Shown piece after piece: positions 23,452 to 32,019 of a stretch of 64,000 nucleotides of DNA. Within the stretch, counting starts at the first letter, position 1. Every line of letters starts with the position of its first letter. The DNA is taken from NCBI RefSeq assembly GCF_004366595.1, contig NZ_SORE01000006.1:124001-188000 (forward strand), written 5' to 3'. This DNA comes from Paraburkholderia rhizosphaerae. GTDB lineage: Bacteria; Pseudomonadota; Gammaproteobacteria; Burkholderiales; Burkholderiaceae. The translations under genes and the position numbers were made by a program. The notes beneath the pieces were generated by a model that worked only from the letters and a program-made list of their open reading frames with translations, was not told the DNA's origin and searched no databases.

Positions 23452-24660
23452 TCACCTCGCATTCGTCACGCGCACGCGCTGTAGTTGCGTTTCGATCGCG
23501 GTACGATCCACTCCGCGCTCATTGCTTGCGAGCAGTTGCCCCAACAGTACATTCGTTTGCCGTTGCAACTCGACGTGCTTATGCGTTTGATCGGCCAGGA
23601 AAGCCGTGGTGAACAGCAGTTCGCGCATGAGCTTGGTCGGGTCGGCGATCGCGCCAAACTCGATTTGCCAATACGGGTTACGCCAGCGGCGGCCGGCCTC
23701 GAAATCTTCGAGTTCGGCGAGGCTCATCGTGCCCGTGCTCTTGGCGACGCTCGATGCGGTCGCGTTGAAATACTGCGCGGCGGCGTCCGACTGCTTGAGA
23801 TCCTGAATCAGTTGGGCGCTGCCATTGAACGGCTGACGCGAGCCGATGAGGTCATTGATCGGCTTGATGGCGCTCGATATGTTTGCCTGGTAAGCCTTCT
23901 GCATCGCGATATACAGTTTGCCGGCCTCCGTGCCCGCCTCAGCCTTGTTGATGCTCTCGGGCGGTTGCGGGTCAATCGACATGCGCGCGTACGCGCGTGC
24001 CGCGTCCTGTTGCTGCTGCGTGAACGTCAGATCGACGCCTTTACCCGGCATGCCAGCACCGATGAAAATCGAATCCACGTCAGCATCGCCATCGGGAAGT
24101 TGCGATGCCTTGCAACCCGGATAGCCAAGCTGGAACTCCAGAGGCGTGCAGTAGTTGTCGCCGTGGATGCTCGCCGAAGCGCGACGCGACGCCTCAACAG
24201 ACGGGGCCGGCGAGTTCAGCGCCTTTTCGAGTGGCGGATAGCTGACGTGTGCGCCACCCGGACGCAGCGAGGACGATGTAGAGGCAGCGCCGCTGACGGC
24301 TTGCACCGCATAATTGCTCGAAGACGTGGCGCACGGGTCGAGTGGCAATTCCGTTTCGCGGGCGACCTGATCCATTTCCTGCTGCCGCTGTACTTCGAGC
24401 GACATTTCGCGCTGTGTATTCGCAGCCTGAACGACGCTGTCGGACAGCTTGGACCCGATGCTGGCAATATCGGTATCTATCTCATTGAGAAGGGTCGTTA
24501 GCGATGATCCGAGAGAGGCGATCGCCGTCTGGAGGGTTATTTCCGCCTCTTTGACTGCGCCGACAACGCATCCGTCGCAAACGGCAAACGCGCTGCTGCT
24601 GAGAGAGAGTAGTGCGGCACCGGCGAGCGTAGTGCTCAATCTGATGTTGATTCCTTTCAA
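23452..24660 (-). CDS. Exported conjugation-operon protein in the TraW position
   Basis: A signal peptide (LSTTLAGAALLSLSSSAFA) precedes a mature protein starting VCDGC, with a long helical region (about 50-110), a Ser-rich segment and a helical C-terminus (LMRELLFTTAFLADQTHKHV). It lies before the traX/traY-like genes, as traW does in IncI plasmids, and may be a periplasmic or outer-membrane component of the channel. I prefer a TTG start at 24660 with AAGGG seven bases upstream, giving a proper short signal-peptide n-region. An ATG at 24702 would overlap the upstream gene and lacks a ribosome site. Confidence 0.6.
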   Translation of the reverse strand: MKGINIRLSTTLAGAALLSLSSSAFAVCDGCVVGAVKEAEITLQTAIASLGSSLTTLLNEIDTDIASIGSKLSDSVVQAANTQREMSLEVQRQQEMDQVARETELPLDPCATSSSNYAVQAVSGAASTSSSLRPGGAHVSYPPLEKALNSPAPSVEASRRASASIHGDNYCTPLEFQLGYPGCKASQLPDGDADVDSIFIGAGMPGKGVDLTFTQQQQDAARAYARMSIDPQPPESINKAEAGTEAGKLYIAMQKAYQANISSAIKPINDLIGSRQPFNGSAQLIQDLKQSDAAAQYFNATASSVAKSTGTMSLAELEDFEAGRRWRNPYWQIEFGAIADPTKLMRELLFTTAFLADQTHKHVELQRQTNVLLGQLLASNERGVDRTAIETQLQRVRVTNAR

Positions 24661-24670
24661 AGGGGTACCC

Positions 24671-24970
24671 TTAGTGACAGTTCGACGCGAGACGCATCGC
24701 AAGCGTGGTCGGGACCAACACTTGGAACAGTTTTACCTTTCGCCCGAGAGTTTTGCCTTCCGCGAGGTATTGCCTGATCGTGGTTTGATGGAACGTCGAG
24801 ACGCCGTTCACACAAGTGCAAGCCGTGACGGTCGTGTCGTAATAGCGCTCCCACGCAGCGCGCTCGGTCGGGTCGGCGTTGACTTCCACACCGAGCGGGT
24901 CCGCAGCGGACGGCGCCATTAAAAGAGGCGAGGCCGCGAGCAGTGCGAGGCATGCAAGAACAGTCTTCAT
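24671..24970 (-). CDS. Small secreted protein of the transfer operon
   Basis: A clear signal peptide (MKTVLACLALLAASPLLMA) leads a mature part of about 75 residues with the segment ACTCVNGVSTFHQTTIRQYL and another Cys near the C-terminus, so disulfides are likely. I do not recognise a family. Stop and start codons overlap with the upstream gene, and it lies 10 bases before the TraW-like gene, which supports a periplasmic role in the transfer apparatus. Confidence 0.6.
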   Translation of the reverse strand: MKTVLACLALLAASPLLMAPSAADPLGVEVNADPTERAAWERYYDTTVTACTCVNGVSTFHQTTIRQYLAEGKTLGRKVKLFQVLVPTTLAMRLASNCH

Positions 24971-25188
24971 AGCAGCAAGCCCATACAGGCATCGAGCATA
25001 TTGCGCATATGAAGCACGCCCCAGAAGAAACCTCGCATTTCGCCGGGCGGTATCCCGGCGATCACCTCCTCGATTCGCTTCGCCGGCATCAGCATGAGAT
25101 CTTCCAGTTCAAGCGTTAGGAGCAGGTCGCTATCGAGCGGCAAGCCGTCAAGAGGATGCGTTGGAAGGGCTAGAATGGATGCAGCCAT
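24967..25188 (-). CDS. Small hypothetical protein, 73 aa
   Basis: I do not recognise this protein. It is Leu-rich and acidic in the middle (LTLELEDLMLMPAKRIEEV) and ends with FFWGVLHMRNMLDACMG, so it is probably a small helical cytoplasmic or peripheral protein. GGAG precedes the ATG at nine bases. The stop overlaps the start of the next gene by 4 bases, placing it at the head of the transfer operon. Confidence 0.55.
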   Translation of the reverse strand: MAASILALPTHPLDGLPLDSDLLLTLELEDLMLMPAKRIEEVIAGIPPGEMRGFFWGVLHMRNMLDACMGLLL

Positions 25189-25270
25189 GGTCGTGATCTC
25201 CAGAGTAGATCTCGGTTGTGGTTAGGCACGGCGGTCGGGGCTAGCCGGTCGTCGTGCCGCTTGCGCAGAG

Positions 25271-25726
25271 TTAGCCCAGCTCTGCGGCTTGGTAGCTTTC
25301 CCACGCGAAGATGCACTCGTCCGCAAACCTCTCCAATTCCGATTCTTTGAGCATGCGCGAGCGGATGTTCCCGCCTACCGCTTTAACCCAACCGGGGTCG
25401 TCCATTTTTTGCTGGTATCTCGTTTCATAAGCGTCGGCGTCTTCCCCTATCGGTTCCCGGAGGTGGAGCGATTCCAGCTCTTCATTTCCCCCACCCTGAA
25501 GTTGCACACCCGGTCCCCAATGCGCAATCATCCGGTTGCTCCTCAGATTGAAATCGGTATAGCCGGTTGCGAGTACGAGCGCGTGACACTTGGGAAAGAA
25601 TGCCAAGCCGACTTTATTTGTTTCCAAGTCGATCAAGCCTCCGTCAGTTAGCTCTTCGAGCAGTTCACGAAGGGCTTTAGCGATGCTCGATCTGTCTCGT
25701 TCCGAGAGAATCTTTTCGATCTTCAT
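25271..25726 (-). CDS. Hypothetical protein, 151 aa
   Basis: I do not recognise this protein. It is soluble, acidic and begins with a helical segment (SERDRSSIAKALRELLEEL). A central part (VGLAFFPKCHALVLATGY) looks like a beta-rich core. GGAG precedes the ATG. It lies between the partition genes and the transfer operon; a role in island maintenance is possible but only positional. Confidence 0.55.
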   Translation of the reverse strand: MKIEKILSERDRSSIAKALRELLEELTDGGLIDLETNKVGLAFFPKCHALVLATGYTDFNLRSNRMIAHWGPGVQLQGGGNEELESLHLREPIGEDADAYETRYQQKMDDPGWVKAVGGNIRSRMLKESELERFADECIFAWESYQAAELG

Positions 25727-25788
25727 GTCTTTACTCCGTCAGGTAGACGATGATCTGGCCGGCCCGGCTGCGCCCGACCTTGCAGGTA

Positions 25789-25830
25789 AGTTGAGCTACG
25801 TTCCTTCGCGCTGAGTTGAGTTACGTAACT
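25789..25830. promoter_or_regulatory. Operator-like repeats downstream of the partition genes
   Basis: AGTTGAGCTACGTT (25789-25802) and GAGTTGAGTTACGTAACT (25813-25830) repeat the motif found again in front of parA at 26772-26851. The second copy includes the palindrome AGTTACGTAACT. They are probable binding sites of the ribbon-helix-helix partner of ParA, acting as operator or centromere. Confidence 0.6.
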
Positions 25831-25845
25831 CGCCGTTGAGTGGCA

Positions 25846-26106
25846 TTACTCCAGAATTGGGTCTTGCAGATCCTTCGATATCAATTCCCGAACATACTGC
25901 GCCCCCGTGAGCCGCAGATCGGCCGCACGTCGTTTCACCCGTTCATGAAAATCCGGCGTCAAGTCGATGTTCAGGCGCACTGGCTTCAGAGCTCGCGACG
26001 GCAGCTGTGAGCGGACCATTCCGGCGTCGTTGGAAAATTCCTCTGGGCTGTTCGGGCGCAGTTCTGGGCGGGCGTTGTATGGTTGAAGTTTGAATTTGCT
26101 GGTCAT
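25846..26106 (-). CDS. Ribbon-helix-helix partition partner of ParA
   Basis: The 86-residue protein has a disordered N-terminus and a C-terminal ribbon-helix-helix domain: the strand VRLNIDLTPDFHERVKRRA and helices ADLRLTGAQYVREL. Such proteins (ParG/omega type, or VirC2-like) bind centromere repeats and stimulate the neighbouring ParA ATPase, and often repress their own promoter. The gene starts 11 bases after parA. Matching repeats lie on both sides of the pair. Confidence 0.72.
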   Translation of the reverse strand: MTSKFKLQPYNARPELRPNSPEEFSNDAGMVRSQLPSRALKPVRLNIDLTPDFHERVKRRAADLRLTGAQYVRELISKDLQDPILE

Positions 26107-26117
26107 CGCGCATCCGG

Positions 26118-26756
26118 TCAGTTGAGTTCAAAAAATTCCTGCGCCAGAAGCTGGATTTCCGCACGTGCCTGGCTGTTGTCGAGTTCGATGACGCCCTTGC
26201 CCGCGAGAAGGGCATCGCGATAGACCTTGCGATCGCGAATGATCGTATCGGCCAGTTCTAGCTGGGCGAATTCGGCTAGTAGCTCTCGCGCGTCCTCGAC
26301 CTCACGAATTACGGGGTTGGTCGGCGCGATCGAGAGGAGCGCCACCGCCTTCAGTTCGGGATTCAGTCCGCGTGCTAGGCCGATCAGTTCGTTAATCTTC
26401 GAGAACGTCTCTAAGTCGGCTTGACTGGCCTTGGTCGGAACCAGCAGCAGATTCGCGACGGCCATTGCGGAGCGCATTTCGCGCGAATCGCGACCGCCGG
26501 CATCAACTACGACCACCTGATAGCGATTCGCGAGGTCGCGCAGCGTCGAGGCGACGTCGCCCGTACGCTGAACGCATGGCACGGCGGGCGTGATACCAGC
26601 CTCATCACGCCGCTCAACGAATCGGGCCGCCGTAGCCTGTCCGTCAGTGTCCAGGAGGACCACATCCACCCCACCATGGGCCAGATGCACGGCCAGATTC
26701 GTGCCGATGGTCGATTTGCCCACGCCACCTTTTTCTGCTGCGATCAGCAGGATCAT
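26118..26756 (-). CDS. parA: ParA-type partition ATPase
   Basis: The 212-residue protein has the deviant Walker A motif KGGVGKST at the N-terminus, the DTDGQ switch (LLDTDGQATAARF) and a Walker B region (VVVVDAGGRDS). This is the short ParA type without an N-terminal DNA-binding domain, used with small ribbon-helix-helix partners. It segregates plasmids or excised islands to daughter cells. The start at 26756 has GGGAGG seven bases upstream; 54 further open codons upstream are not credible. Expression is probably controlled by the palindromic operator at 26772-26794. Confidence 0.88.
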   Translation of the reverse strand: MILLIAAEKGGVGKSTIGTNLAVHLAHGGVDVVLLDTDGQATAARFVERRDEAGITPAVPCVQRTGDVASTLRDLANRYQVVVVDAGGRDSREMRSAMAVANLLLVPTKASQADLETFSKINELIGLARGLNPELKAVALLSIAPTNPVIREVEDARELLAEFAQLELADTIIRDRKVYRDALLAGKGVIELDNSQARAEIQLLAQEFFELN

Positions 26757-26771
26757 TGCCCCTCCCGTTGC

Positions 26772-26851
26772 GTGAGTTGAGCGACTCAACTCACCGTCGT
26801 GCGATATCGCTTCCGGGTGAATCACGTCTCTCTGAGTTGAGTTACGTTGAG
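26772..26851. promoter_or_regulatory. Palindromic operator repeats upstream of parA
   Basis: GTGAGTTGA-GCGAC-TCAACTCAC (26772-26794) is a 9-bp inverted repeat, and GAGTTGAGTTACGTTGAG (26834-26851) contains two more direct half sites. Together with the copies at 25789-25830 these are likely operator or parS-like sites for the partition partner. Confidence 0.65.
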
Positions 26852-26941
26852 CAAATCCTATGTTCCGGCGCGTAGAGCCGTACATGGCGCATAAGGGAGG
26901 GTTTTGATTCCAGCCCAATCGCGCCGATTGCCGCAGAACTG

Positions 26942-27985
26942 CTAGCCCAGTTTTTTTGCTAGGTCGGATGCACGCGGGTTATAGTAGATCTTGAGCATGT
27001 GGATCGATCGATGCCCCGTCACAGCCGATAGCTCCAGAATGTTGTCGAGTCGCTCTGCAATACGAGACGTCGCCTCATGGCGTAGATCGTGAAAGTGCAA
27101 ATCCTCGATACCGGCACGTTTGCATGCGCGCATGAACACCCGCTTCAGTGCCTCCCCCGTCGTGGGAAATACACGGCCGCTCTCGTGTCGGGACAGATTT
27201 TTGAGGATTTCCACCGCGCGGGTCGAAAGCGGCACATCTCGCGTTTCGCCATTTTTGGTGTCGTGAAGACGTACGAAACGCTCGTTAAGAAAGACGTCAG
27301 TCCAGCAAAGCGAGAGGATCTCCCCTCGACGCATCGCTGTCTCAATTGCGAGCATGACGATCGGTCTGACCAACGCATTGCGGCATCCATCTGCGAATCG
27401 GCCATGGTCGTCGCGCTGGTTTGATTCCAGCGTTTCCAGTGCAGCAAGGATGCGTTGCTCCTCACCGGCCAACAGCCGACGGGTACGGGCACGGTTTTCC
27501 CTTGGGCGACGAATGATGGAAACCGGATTAACGTCCAGGTGCACACCCCATTCTTTCCGGGCCACATTCAACACGTGGCTCAGTAACGTCAGCTCCCGAT
27601 TAACCGTCGATCCTGTAACCGGACGATGCTTCGCATCACCCTTGAGCCGCCGATCTCGGTAGTCGGCAAAGACCTTGCCGCTAAGCGCCGCCACCTTGTA
27701 TTGAGCGATCGGGTCCCGACAGACTTTTTTAATTCGCAAGATTTCATCAGCGCCGCCCTTCTTCAGAGGCGAGACCTCTTCGGCATAGCGCCGCAGCAAG
27801 TCTTCAAACGTATTGCGCTCGGCTTCAGTGCGATCGACGAAGACTCCCCGATCCATCTCCGATTCGATACGGCGAGCCCATGCTTCCGCTTCGGCCTTCG
27901 TATCGAACGTACTCCATTGTGACGGATAGCCCACGCGACGAATCTCGGCTCGCCAGTAGTTGCCCCGTTTCCAGATTCCTGCCAT
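26942..27985 (-). CDS. int: Tyrosine integrase of the island
   Basis: The protein catalyses integration at and excision from tRNA-Arg. After an N-terminal arm-binding domain and a SAM-like core-binding domain, the catalytic residues are all present: Arg in AMRRGEIL, HDLRHE, the His of TGHRS and Tyr in KIYYNPR (about residues 224, 304-307, 330 and 339 counted from the upstream ATG at 28000). The ATG at 27985 has GGAGCAGAG upstream and is preferred. The gene lies inside the island about 180 bp from the intact tRNA, in the usual orientation. Nothing suggests inactivation, so the island could still be mobile. Confidence 0.93.
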   Translation of the reverse strand: MAGIWKRGNYWRAEIRRVGYPSQWSTFDTKAEAEAWARRIESEMDRGVFVDRTEAERNTFEDLLRRYAEEVSPLKKGGADEILRIKKVCRDPIAQYKVAALSGKVFADYRDRRLKGDAKHRPVTGSTVNRELTLLSHVLNVARKEWGVHLDVNPVSIIRRPRENRARTRRLLAGEEQRILAALETLESNQRDDHGRFADGCRNALVRPIVMLAIETAMRRGEILSLCWTDVFLNERFVRLHDTKNGETRDVPLSTRAVEILKNLSRHESGRVFPTTGEALKRVFMRACKRAGIEDLHFHDLRHEATSRIAERLDNILELSAVTGHRSIHMLKIYYNPRASDLAKKLG

Positions 27986-28093
27986 CTCTGCTCCAGACAT
28001 TGAGTAATTCTTGTTGCGTCTGGACTATTCTCAACTCCGCCACTTCTCCGCCAAATGGCGCATAAAGCAGGGTTTCCGGCGGCGCCCGAAATG

Positions 28094-28130
28094 AAAAAAG
28101 GCCCTCGGCATTTGCCTTAGGGCCTTGATT
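28094..28130 (-). terminator. Rho-independent terminator downstream of tRNA-Arg
   Basis: AAGGCCCT (28098-28105) pairs with AGGGCCTT (28119-28126), and six A residues at 28094-28099 give a U-tract on the minus strand. It therefore ends transcripts coming from the tRNA gene and shields the integrase. It lies on the island side of the attachment core, so it came with the element. Confidence 0.8.
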
Positions 28131-28167
28131 TTCCTAGGTTTCATCTACCTAGCATCACTTCGAATTT

Positions 28168-28214
28168 TGGCGCGCCCGGCTGGGATCGAACCAGCAACCC
28201 CTGCCTTCGGAGGG
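28168..28214. repeat. Proximal attachment site of the island within tRNA-Arg
   Basis: These 47 bases of the intact tRNA are identical to 1409-1455. Integration at the 3' half preserves a working tRNA here and leaves the partial copy at the far end. Confidence 0.92.
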
Positions 28215-28243
28215 CAGTACTCTATCCATTGAGCTACGGGCGC
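28168..28243 (-). tRNA. tRNA-Arg (anticodon CCG)
   Basis: The minus strand folds into a standard cloverleaf: acceptor stem GCGCCCG with CGGGCGC, D arm TAGCTCAATGGATAGAG, anticodon stem CTGCC/GGCAG with loop CTCCGAA (anticodon CCG, reading CGG), T arm GGTTCGATCC and encoded CCA. It is the integration target of the island. Confidence 0.97.
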
Positions 28244-28560
28244 GTGCAGGAGGGAAATGCGTCAGCGCGGAGATCCAACAAAAACAAGCAAAACCCAGCG
28301 CCGGGCAAGACCGCAAGGATACCCGTTTTCGCATGACCCGTCCACCGCGAGGCCCGCCCGCAGCCATTCCCGCCGCATCGAACCGCCACCCATTCGATTA
28401 AAAACCCGCAACAAACTGCGGGTAAACGCCTGCTGAACACCCATCCCGCACCCGCACCGACGCCGAAACCTTCCGTCTATAATCGTCCGTGGCCTGATCA
28501 CAATAAAGTCGTTGCCGTCGCGCTGTACCGCTCACAATACCCACGGGAGACGAGACAAGC
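28244..28560. other. Intergenic promoter region
   Basis: These 317 bases separate the tRNA (transcribed leftward) from the cytochrome gene (transcribed rightward) and hold no credible gene. Promoters for both should lie here. GGGAGA (28550-28555) is the ribosome site of the cytochrome gene. Confidence 0.5.
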
Positions 28561-29490
28561 ATGAGCGAAGCACCACACGGAGCCCCGATCAAAACACCAG
28601 GACAGCTGATCGCCGCGGTCATCGCTGCCTTTGCTATCCCCATCATCGTCATCATTCTGCTTGCTCACTACGTCGATAGTTCGACGCGCACCGGCGCTGG
28701 AACAGATGGCCTGTCCGATGCCGAAGTGGCCAAGCGCGTCGCCCCAATCGGTCAGGTCGAAATCCGCGACGCGAATGCGCCGCGCACCTTCAAGACCGGT
28801 GAAGAGGTGTACAAGGCCGTTTGCTCCGCCTGTCACGCGTCCGGTGCCGCCGGCGCCCCGAAATTCACCAATACCGGCGACTGGGCGCCGCGCATCGCGC
28901 AAGGCTTCGATACGCTCTGGCACACCGCGCTGACCGGCAAAGGCGCAATGCCGCCGCGCGGTGGCACCAGCCCCGATGACTACAGCGACTATGAAATCGG
29001 CCTCGCGGTCGCGTACATGGCGAATAACGCCGGCGCTCACTTCGAAAACCCGCCGAAGCCGGTGCCGGGCGCGCCGGCCGCAGGCGCGGCATCGGGCGCC
29101 GCGGCAGCGTCCGGTGCTGAAGCCGCATCCGGTCCCGCCGCTTCCGATCAAGGCGCCGCACAAGCCGCAGCCGCAGTCGCCGCGCTGGCTAGCGTGCCGC
29201 AAAGCGCCGCGCCGGCCACCGGCGGCGCCGCACAGACGACCGCGGATGCGTCGCAGGCCGGCAAGGCGCTGTATCAGTCGGTCTGTCAGGCATGTCACGC
29301 CGCTGGCGTGCTGAATGCGCCGAAGTTCGGCGACAAGGAAGCCTGGGCGCCGCGCCTGAAAGACCCGATCGACACGATCTACAACTATGCGTTGCACGGC
29401 AAGGGCGCGATGCCGCCAAAGGGCGGTTCGAACGCGTCCGACGCGGACGTCAAAGCGGCCGTCGACTACATGATCAGTCAGGTCAAATAA
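28561..29490 (+). CDS. Membrane-anchored dihaem cytochrome c5-type protein
   Basis: An electron-transfer protein of the periplasmic face. One uncleaved N-terminal helix (LIAAVIAAFAIPIIVIILLA, residues 20-39) anchors two cytochrome c domains, with haem motifs CSACH and CQACH and axial Met candidates in GKGAMPP in each half. The two domains are so alike (GKGAMPPRGG, GKGAMPPKGG) that they came from a duplication. A linker of about 70 residues rich in Ala, Ser and Gly joins them. It is the first backbone gene to the right of the island and is followed by a strong terminator. Confidence 0.92.
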   Translation: MSEAPHGAPIKTPGQLIAAVIAAFAIPIIVIILLAHYVDSSTRTGAGTDGLSDAEVAKRVAPIGQVEIRDANAPRTFKTGEEVYKAVCSACHASGAAGAPKFTNTGDWAPRIAQGFDTLWHTALTGKGAMPPRGGTSPDDYSDYEIGLAVAYMANNAGAHFENPPKPVPGAPAAGAASGAAAASGAEAASGPAASDQGAAQAAAAVAALASVPQSAAPATGGAAQTTADASQAGKALYQSVCQACHAAGVLNAPKFGDKEAWAPRLKDPIDTIYNYALHGKGAMPPKGGSNASDADVKAAVDYMISQVK

Positions 29491-29530
29491 GCCGCGGCCA
29501 GCAGCAGCAAAGCTGCAACGAAAAAAACAA

Positions 29531-29570
29531 AATCCCTGCGAAGGCCGTTCAAACCTTCGCAGGGATTTTT
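29531..29570. terminator. Bidirectional rho-independent terminator
   Basis: CCCTGCGAAGG (29534-29544) and CCTTCGCAGGG (29554-29564) form an 11-bp stem, with T-rich sequence to the right and A-rich sequence to the left. It separates the converging cytochrome and helicase genes. Confidence 0.9.
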
Positions 29571-29588
29571 CATTGACAGCCGCGCCGC

Positions 29589-31682
29589 TCAACCCTTCTG
29601 CAACAGCGCCTTCAAACTCGCGAGCCGGTCCTTCGGCGTCATCGGCGCTTCTTCCGCGGTCGGCGGTGGCGCGTCATCAAGACCCATCTCAGGAATAAAC
29701 CGCGACGCTTCGCACACCACCGTCTCCCGCGCACGCTTGCGCTTCTTGCACCAGTTCAGATGCAGACTGCGCTGCGCGCGCGTAATCGCGACGTACATCA
29801 GCCGGCGCTCTTCCTCGATGCGCGCATCGTCGACCGGTCCATCGTCGTCGGCGCCGCCGCGGTGCGGCATGATCCCTTCCTCGACGCCGACCAGAAACAC
29901 ATGCGGATACTCCAGTCCCTTCGATGCATGCACGGTCGATAGCCGCACCGCGTCCGGGTCTTCGTCCTTGCCTTCGAGCATCGACATCAGCGCAACGGTC
30001 TGGATCAGCCCGAGCAGGTTCTTGCCGGTGTCCGCGAGGCCGTCCGCGTTGTCGTAGCCGGTCGCGTCACCGTCTTCGGTGATCTCACGCTCCGGCTTCG
30101 TGCCCTTGCGCTTCAGCCATTCGAGAAACTCCAGCACGTTCTGCCATTTCGTCTGTGCCTGCCGTTCGTCGAACGCGTCGTACAGATAGGCCTCGTAATG
30201 AATCGCCTCCATCATGTCGTCCAGCAAGGTGGTCGCCGGATCTTTATCCGCGCGATCGGTCAGACGCTGAATGAAGTCGCAGAACGCGCGCAGCGGCTCG
30301 ACCTGCCGCTCGGACAGCCGCGCTTCAATGCCGCCCATATACACCGCTTCGAATAGCGACACCTTCGCCTGTCCCGCGAACGCGCCGAGCGCTTCGAGCG
30401 TCGTATTGCCGACACCGCGCCGCGGCGTGGTAATCGCGCGGATAAATGCGGGGTCGTCGTCGGCATTCGCGATCAGCCGCAGGTACGCGCAAATATCCTT
30501 GATTTCGGCGCGATCGAAGAATGATTGTCCGCCCGAAAGCACGTACGGAATCCGCTCACGCCGCAACACCTGCTCGAAGATGCGCGCCTGAAAATTACCG
30601 CGATACAGAATCGCGTAATCGCGAAACTGCGCGCGCCGTTCGAACTTGTGCGCGGACAGCCGGAACACCACCGACTCCGCTTCGTGTTCCTCGTCGTTGC
30701 ACGGCGTGACGGTGATCGAATCGCCCATCCCGTGTTCGGACCACAGCTTCTTTTCGAACAGCTTCGGGTTGTTCGCGATCACGTTGTTCGCGGCGGTCAG
30801 AATGCGCACCGTCGAACGATAGTTCTGCTCGAGCTTGATCACGTGCAGCTTCGGAAAGTCCTTGCCGAGCTGCGCGAGATTTTCGAGCGTCGCGCCGCGC
30901 CAGCCGTAAATCGCCTGATCGTCGTCGCCGACCGCGGTAAACGCCGCGCGCGGCCCGGCCAGCTGCTTCAGCAATTCATACTGGCACGCGTTCGTGTCCT
31001 GATACTCGTCGATCAGCAGATAGCGCAGCTTGTTCTGCCATCGGTCGCGCACCGCCTCGTTCTGGGCAAAGAGTTCGGCGGGCAGCCGGATCAGATCGTC
31101 GAAATCGACGGCCTGATACGCGTGCAGCGTCGCGACGTAGTTGCGATAAACAATCGCCGCCTGGTGTTCGTCTTCATTCGATGCGATCGCCATCGCCTCT
31201 TCAGGCATCACGAGCCCGTTTTTCCACAGCGAAATGATCGACTGGACCTTGCGAATAAACCCTTTATCGGTCGACCCGACCTGCTCCTGGATCATGCCGA
31301 AGCAGTCGTCCGCATCCATGATCGAGAACTGCGGCTTCAGCCCGACGTGCTCCGCTTCCTGACGCAGAATCTGCACGCCGAGCGAGTGGAACGTGCACAC
31401 CGTCAACTGGTTGACCGGCACCTTGCGGCCTTCCTTGCCCGGCGCGGTGAGCGTCTTGCCTTCGAGCAGCTTGCCGACGCGCTCGCGCATTTCCGCAGCG
31501 GCCTTGTTGGTGAAGGTGACGGCGGCGATATGGCGCGGCTCGAAGCCTTTCGCTTCGATCAGATGCGCGATTTTCTGCGTGATCACGCGTGTTTTGCCGC
31601 TGCCCGCGCCGGCAAGCACGAGACAGGGACCGTCGAGATAGCGCACCGCTTCGCTTTGCGCGGGGTTAAGGCCTGCGGACAT
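29589..31682 (-). CDS. rep: Rep/UvrD-type ATP-dependent DNA helicase
   Basis: A superfamily 1A 3'-5' helicase that helps forks pass obstacles. The 697-residue product has the Q motif (LNPAQSEAV), Walker A GAGSGKT, DEYQDTN (Walker B), GDDDQAIYGWRG (motif III), QNYRS (motif IV), TVHASKGLEY (motif V) and VAITRAQRSL (motif VI). Length fits Rep better than UvrD (about 720 or more with a different tail). The start MSAGLN at 31682 is chosen because the 40 codons before it look non-coding. Nothing unusual was seen. Confidence 0.93.
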   Translation of the reverse strand: MSAGLNPAQSEAVRYLDGPCLVLAGAGSGKTRVITQKIAHLIEAKGFEPRHIAAVTFTNKAAAEMRERVGKLLEGKTLTAPGKEGRKVPVNQLTVCTFHSLGVQILRQEAEHVGLKPQFSIMDADDCFGMIQEQVGSTDKGFIRKVQSIISLWKNGLVMPEEAMAIASNEDEHQAAIVYRNYVATLHAYQAVDFDDLIRLPAELFAQNEAVRDRWQNKLRYLLIDEYQDTNACQYELLKQLAGPRAAFTAVGDDDQAIYGWRGATLENLAQLGKDFPKLHVIKLEQNYRSTVRILTAANNVIANNPKLFEKKLWSEHGMGDSITVTPCNDEEHEAESVVFRLSAHKFERRAQFRDYAILYRGNFQARIFEQVLRRERIPYVLSGGQSFFDRAEIKDICAYLRLIANADDDPAFIRAITTPRRGVGNTTLEALGAFAGQAKVSLFEAVYMGGIEARLSERQVEPLRAFCDFIQRLTDRADKDPATTLLDDMMEAIHYEAYLYDAFDERQAQTKWQNVLEFLEWLKRKGTKPEREITEDGDATGYDNADGLADTGKNLLGLIQTVALMSMLEGKDEDPDAVRLSTVHASKGLEYPHVFLVGVEEGIMPHRGGADDDGPVDDARIEEERRLMYVAITRAQRSLHLNWCKKRKRARETVVCEASRFIPEMGLDDAPPPTAEEAPMTPKDRLASLKALLQKG

Positions 31683-32019
31683 CGTCAGTGGGTGGATTCG
31701 GCAAGGATGGGCGCGGCGGCGATTGCGCGGCGCGTGACATAGGCTGCTGCGAGTGGCGGATTGGCGGGTCAACGAAAAGCGCACGAACAGTGCGCCGCGC
31801 ATTGGCGCTAACGCGTGACCCGCGCTGCCGCTCGCAACGGACCCGCGATGTTAACATGGAAGCCCCACGGATACCGTGCCGGCAACGCGATCCCGAAGCA
31901 CGCATCGACGCGCTTCGGAACAGGACTTCGGTCGTAGCGCTGCGTACCGCGCCGCCCCGCACCTACCTCAGATCGTCGCCAATTTTCAGGGCGCGCGCCG
32001 GGAATTCAGCCATGCGCGA
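31683..32019. other. Intergenic region without a gene
   Basis: These 337 bases lie between two minus-strand genes. I see no credible gene, only promoter space for the helicase gene. Confidence 0.4.
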
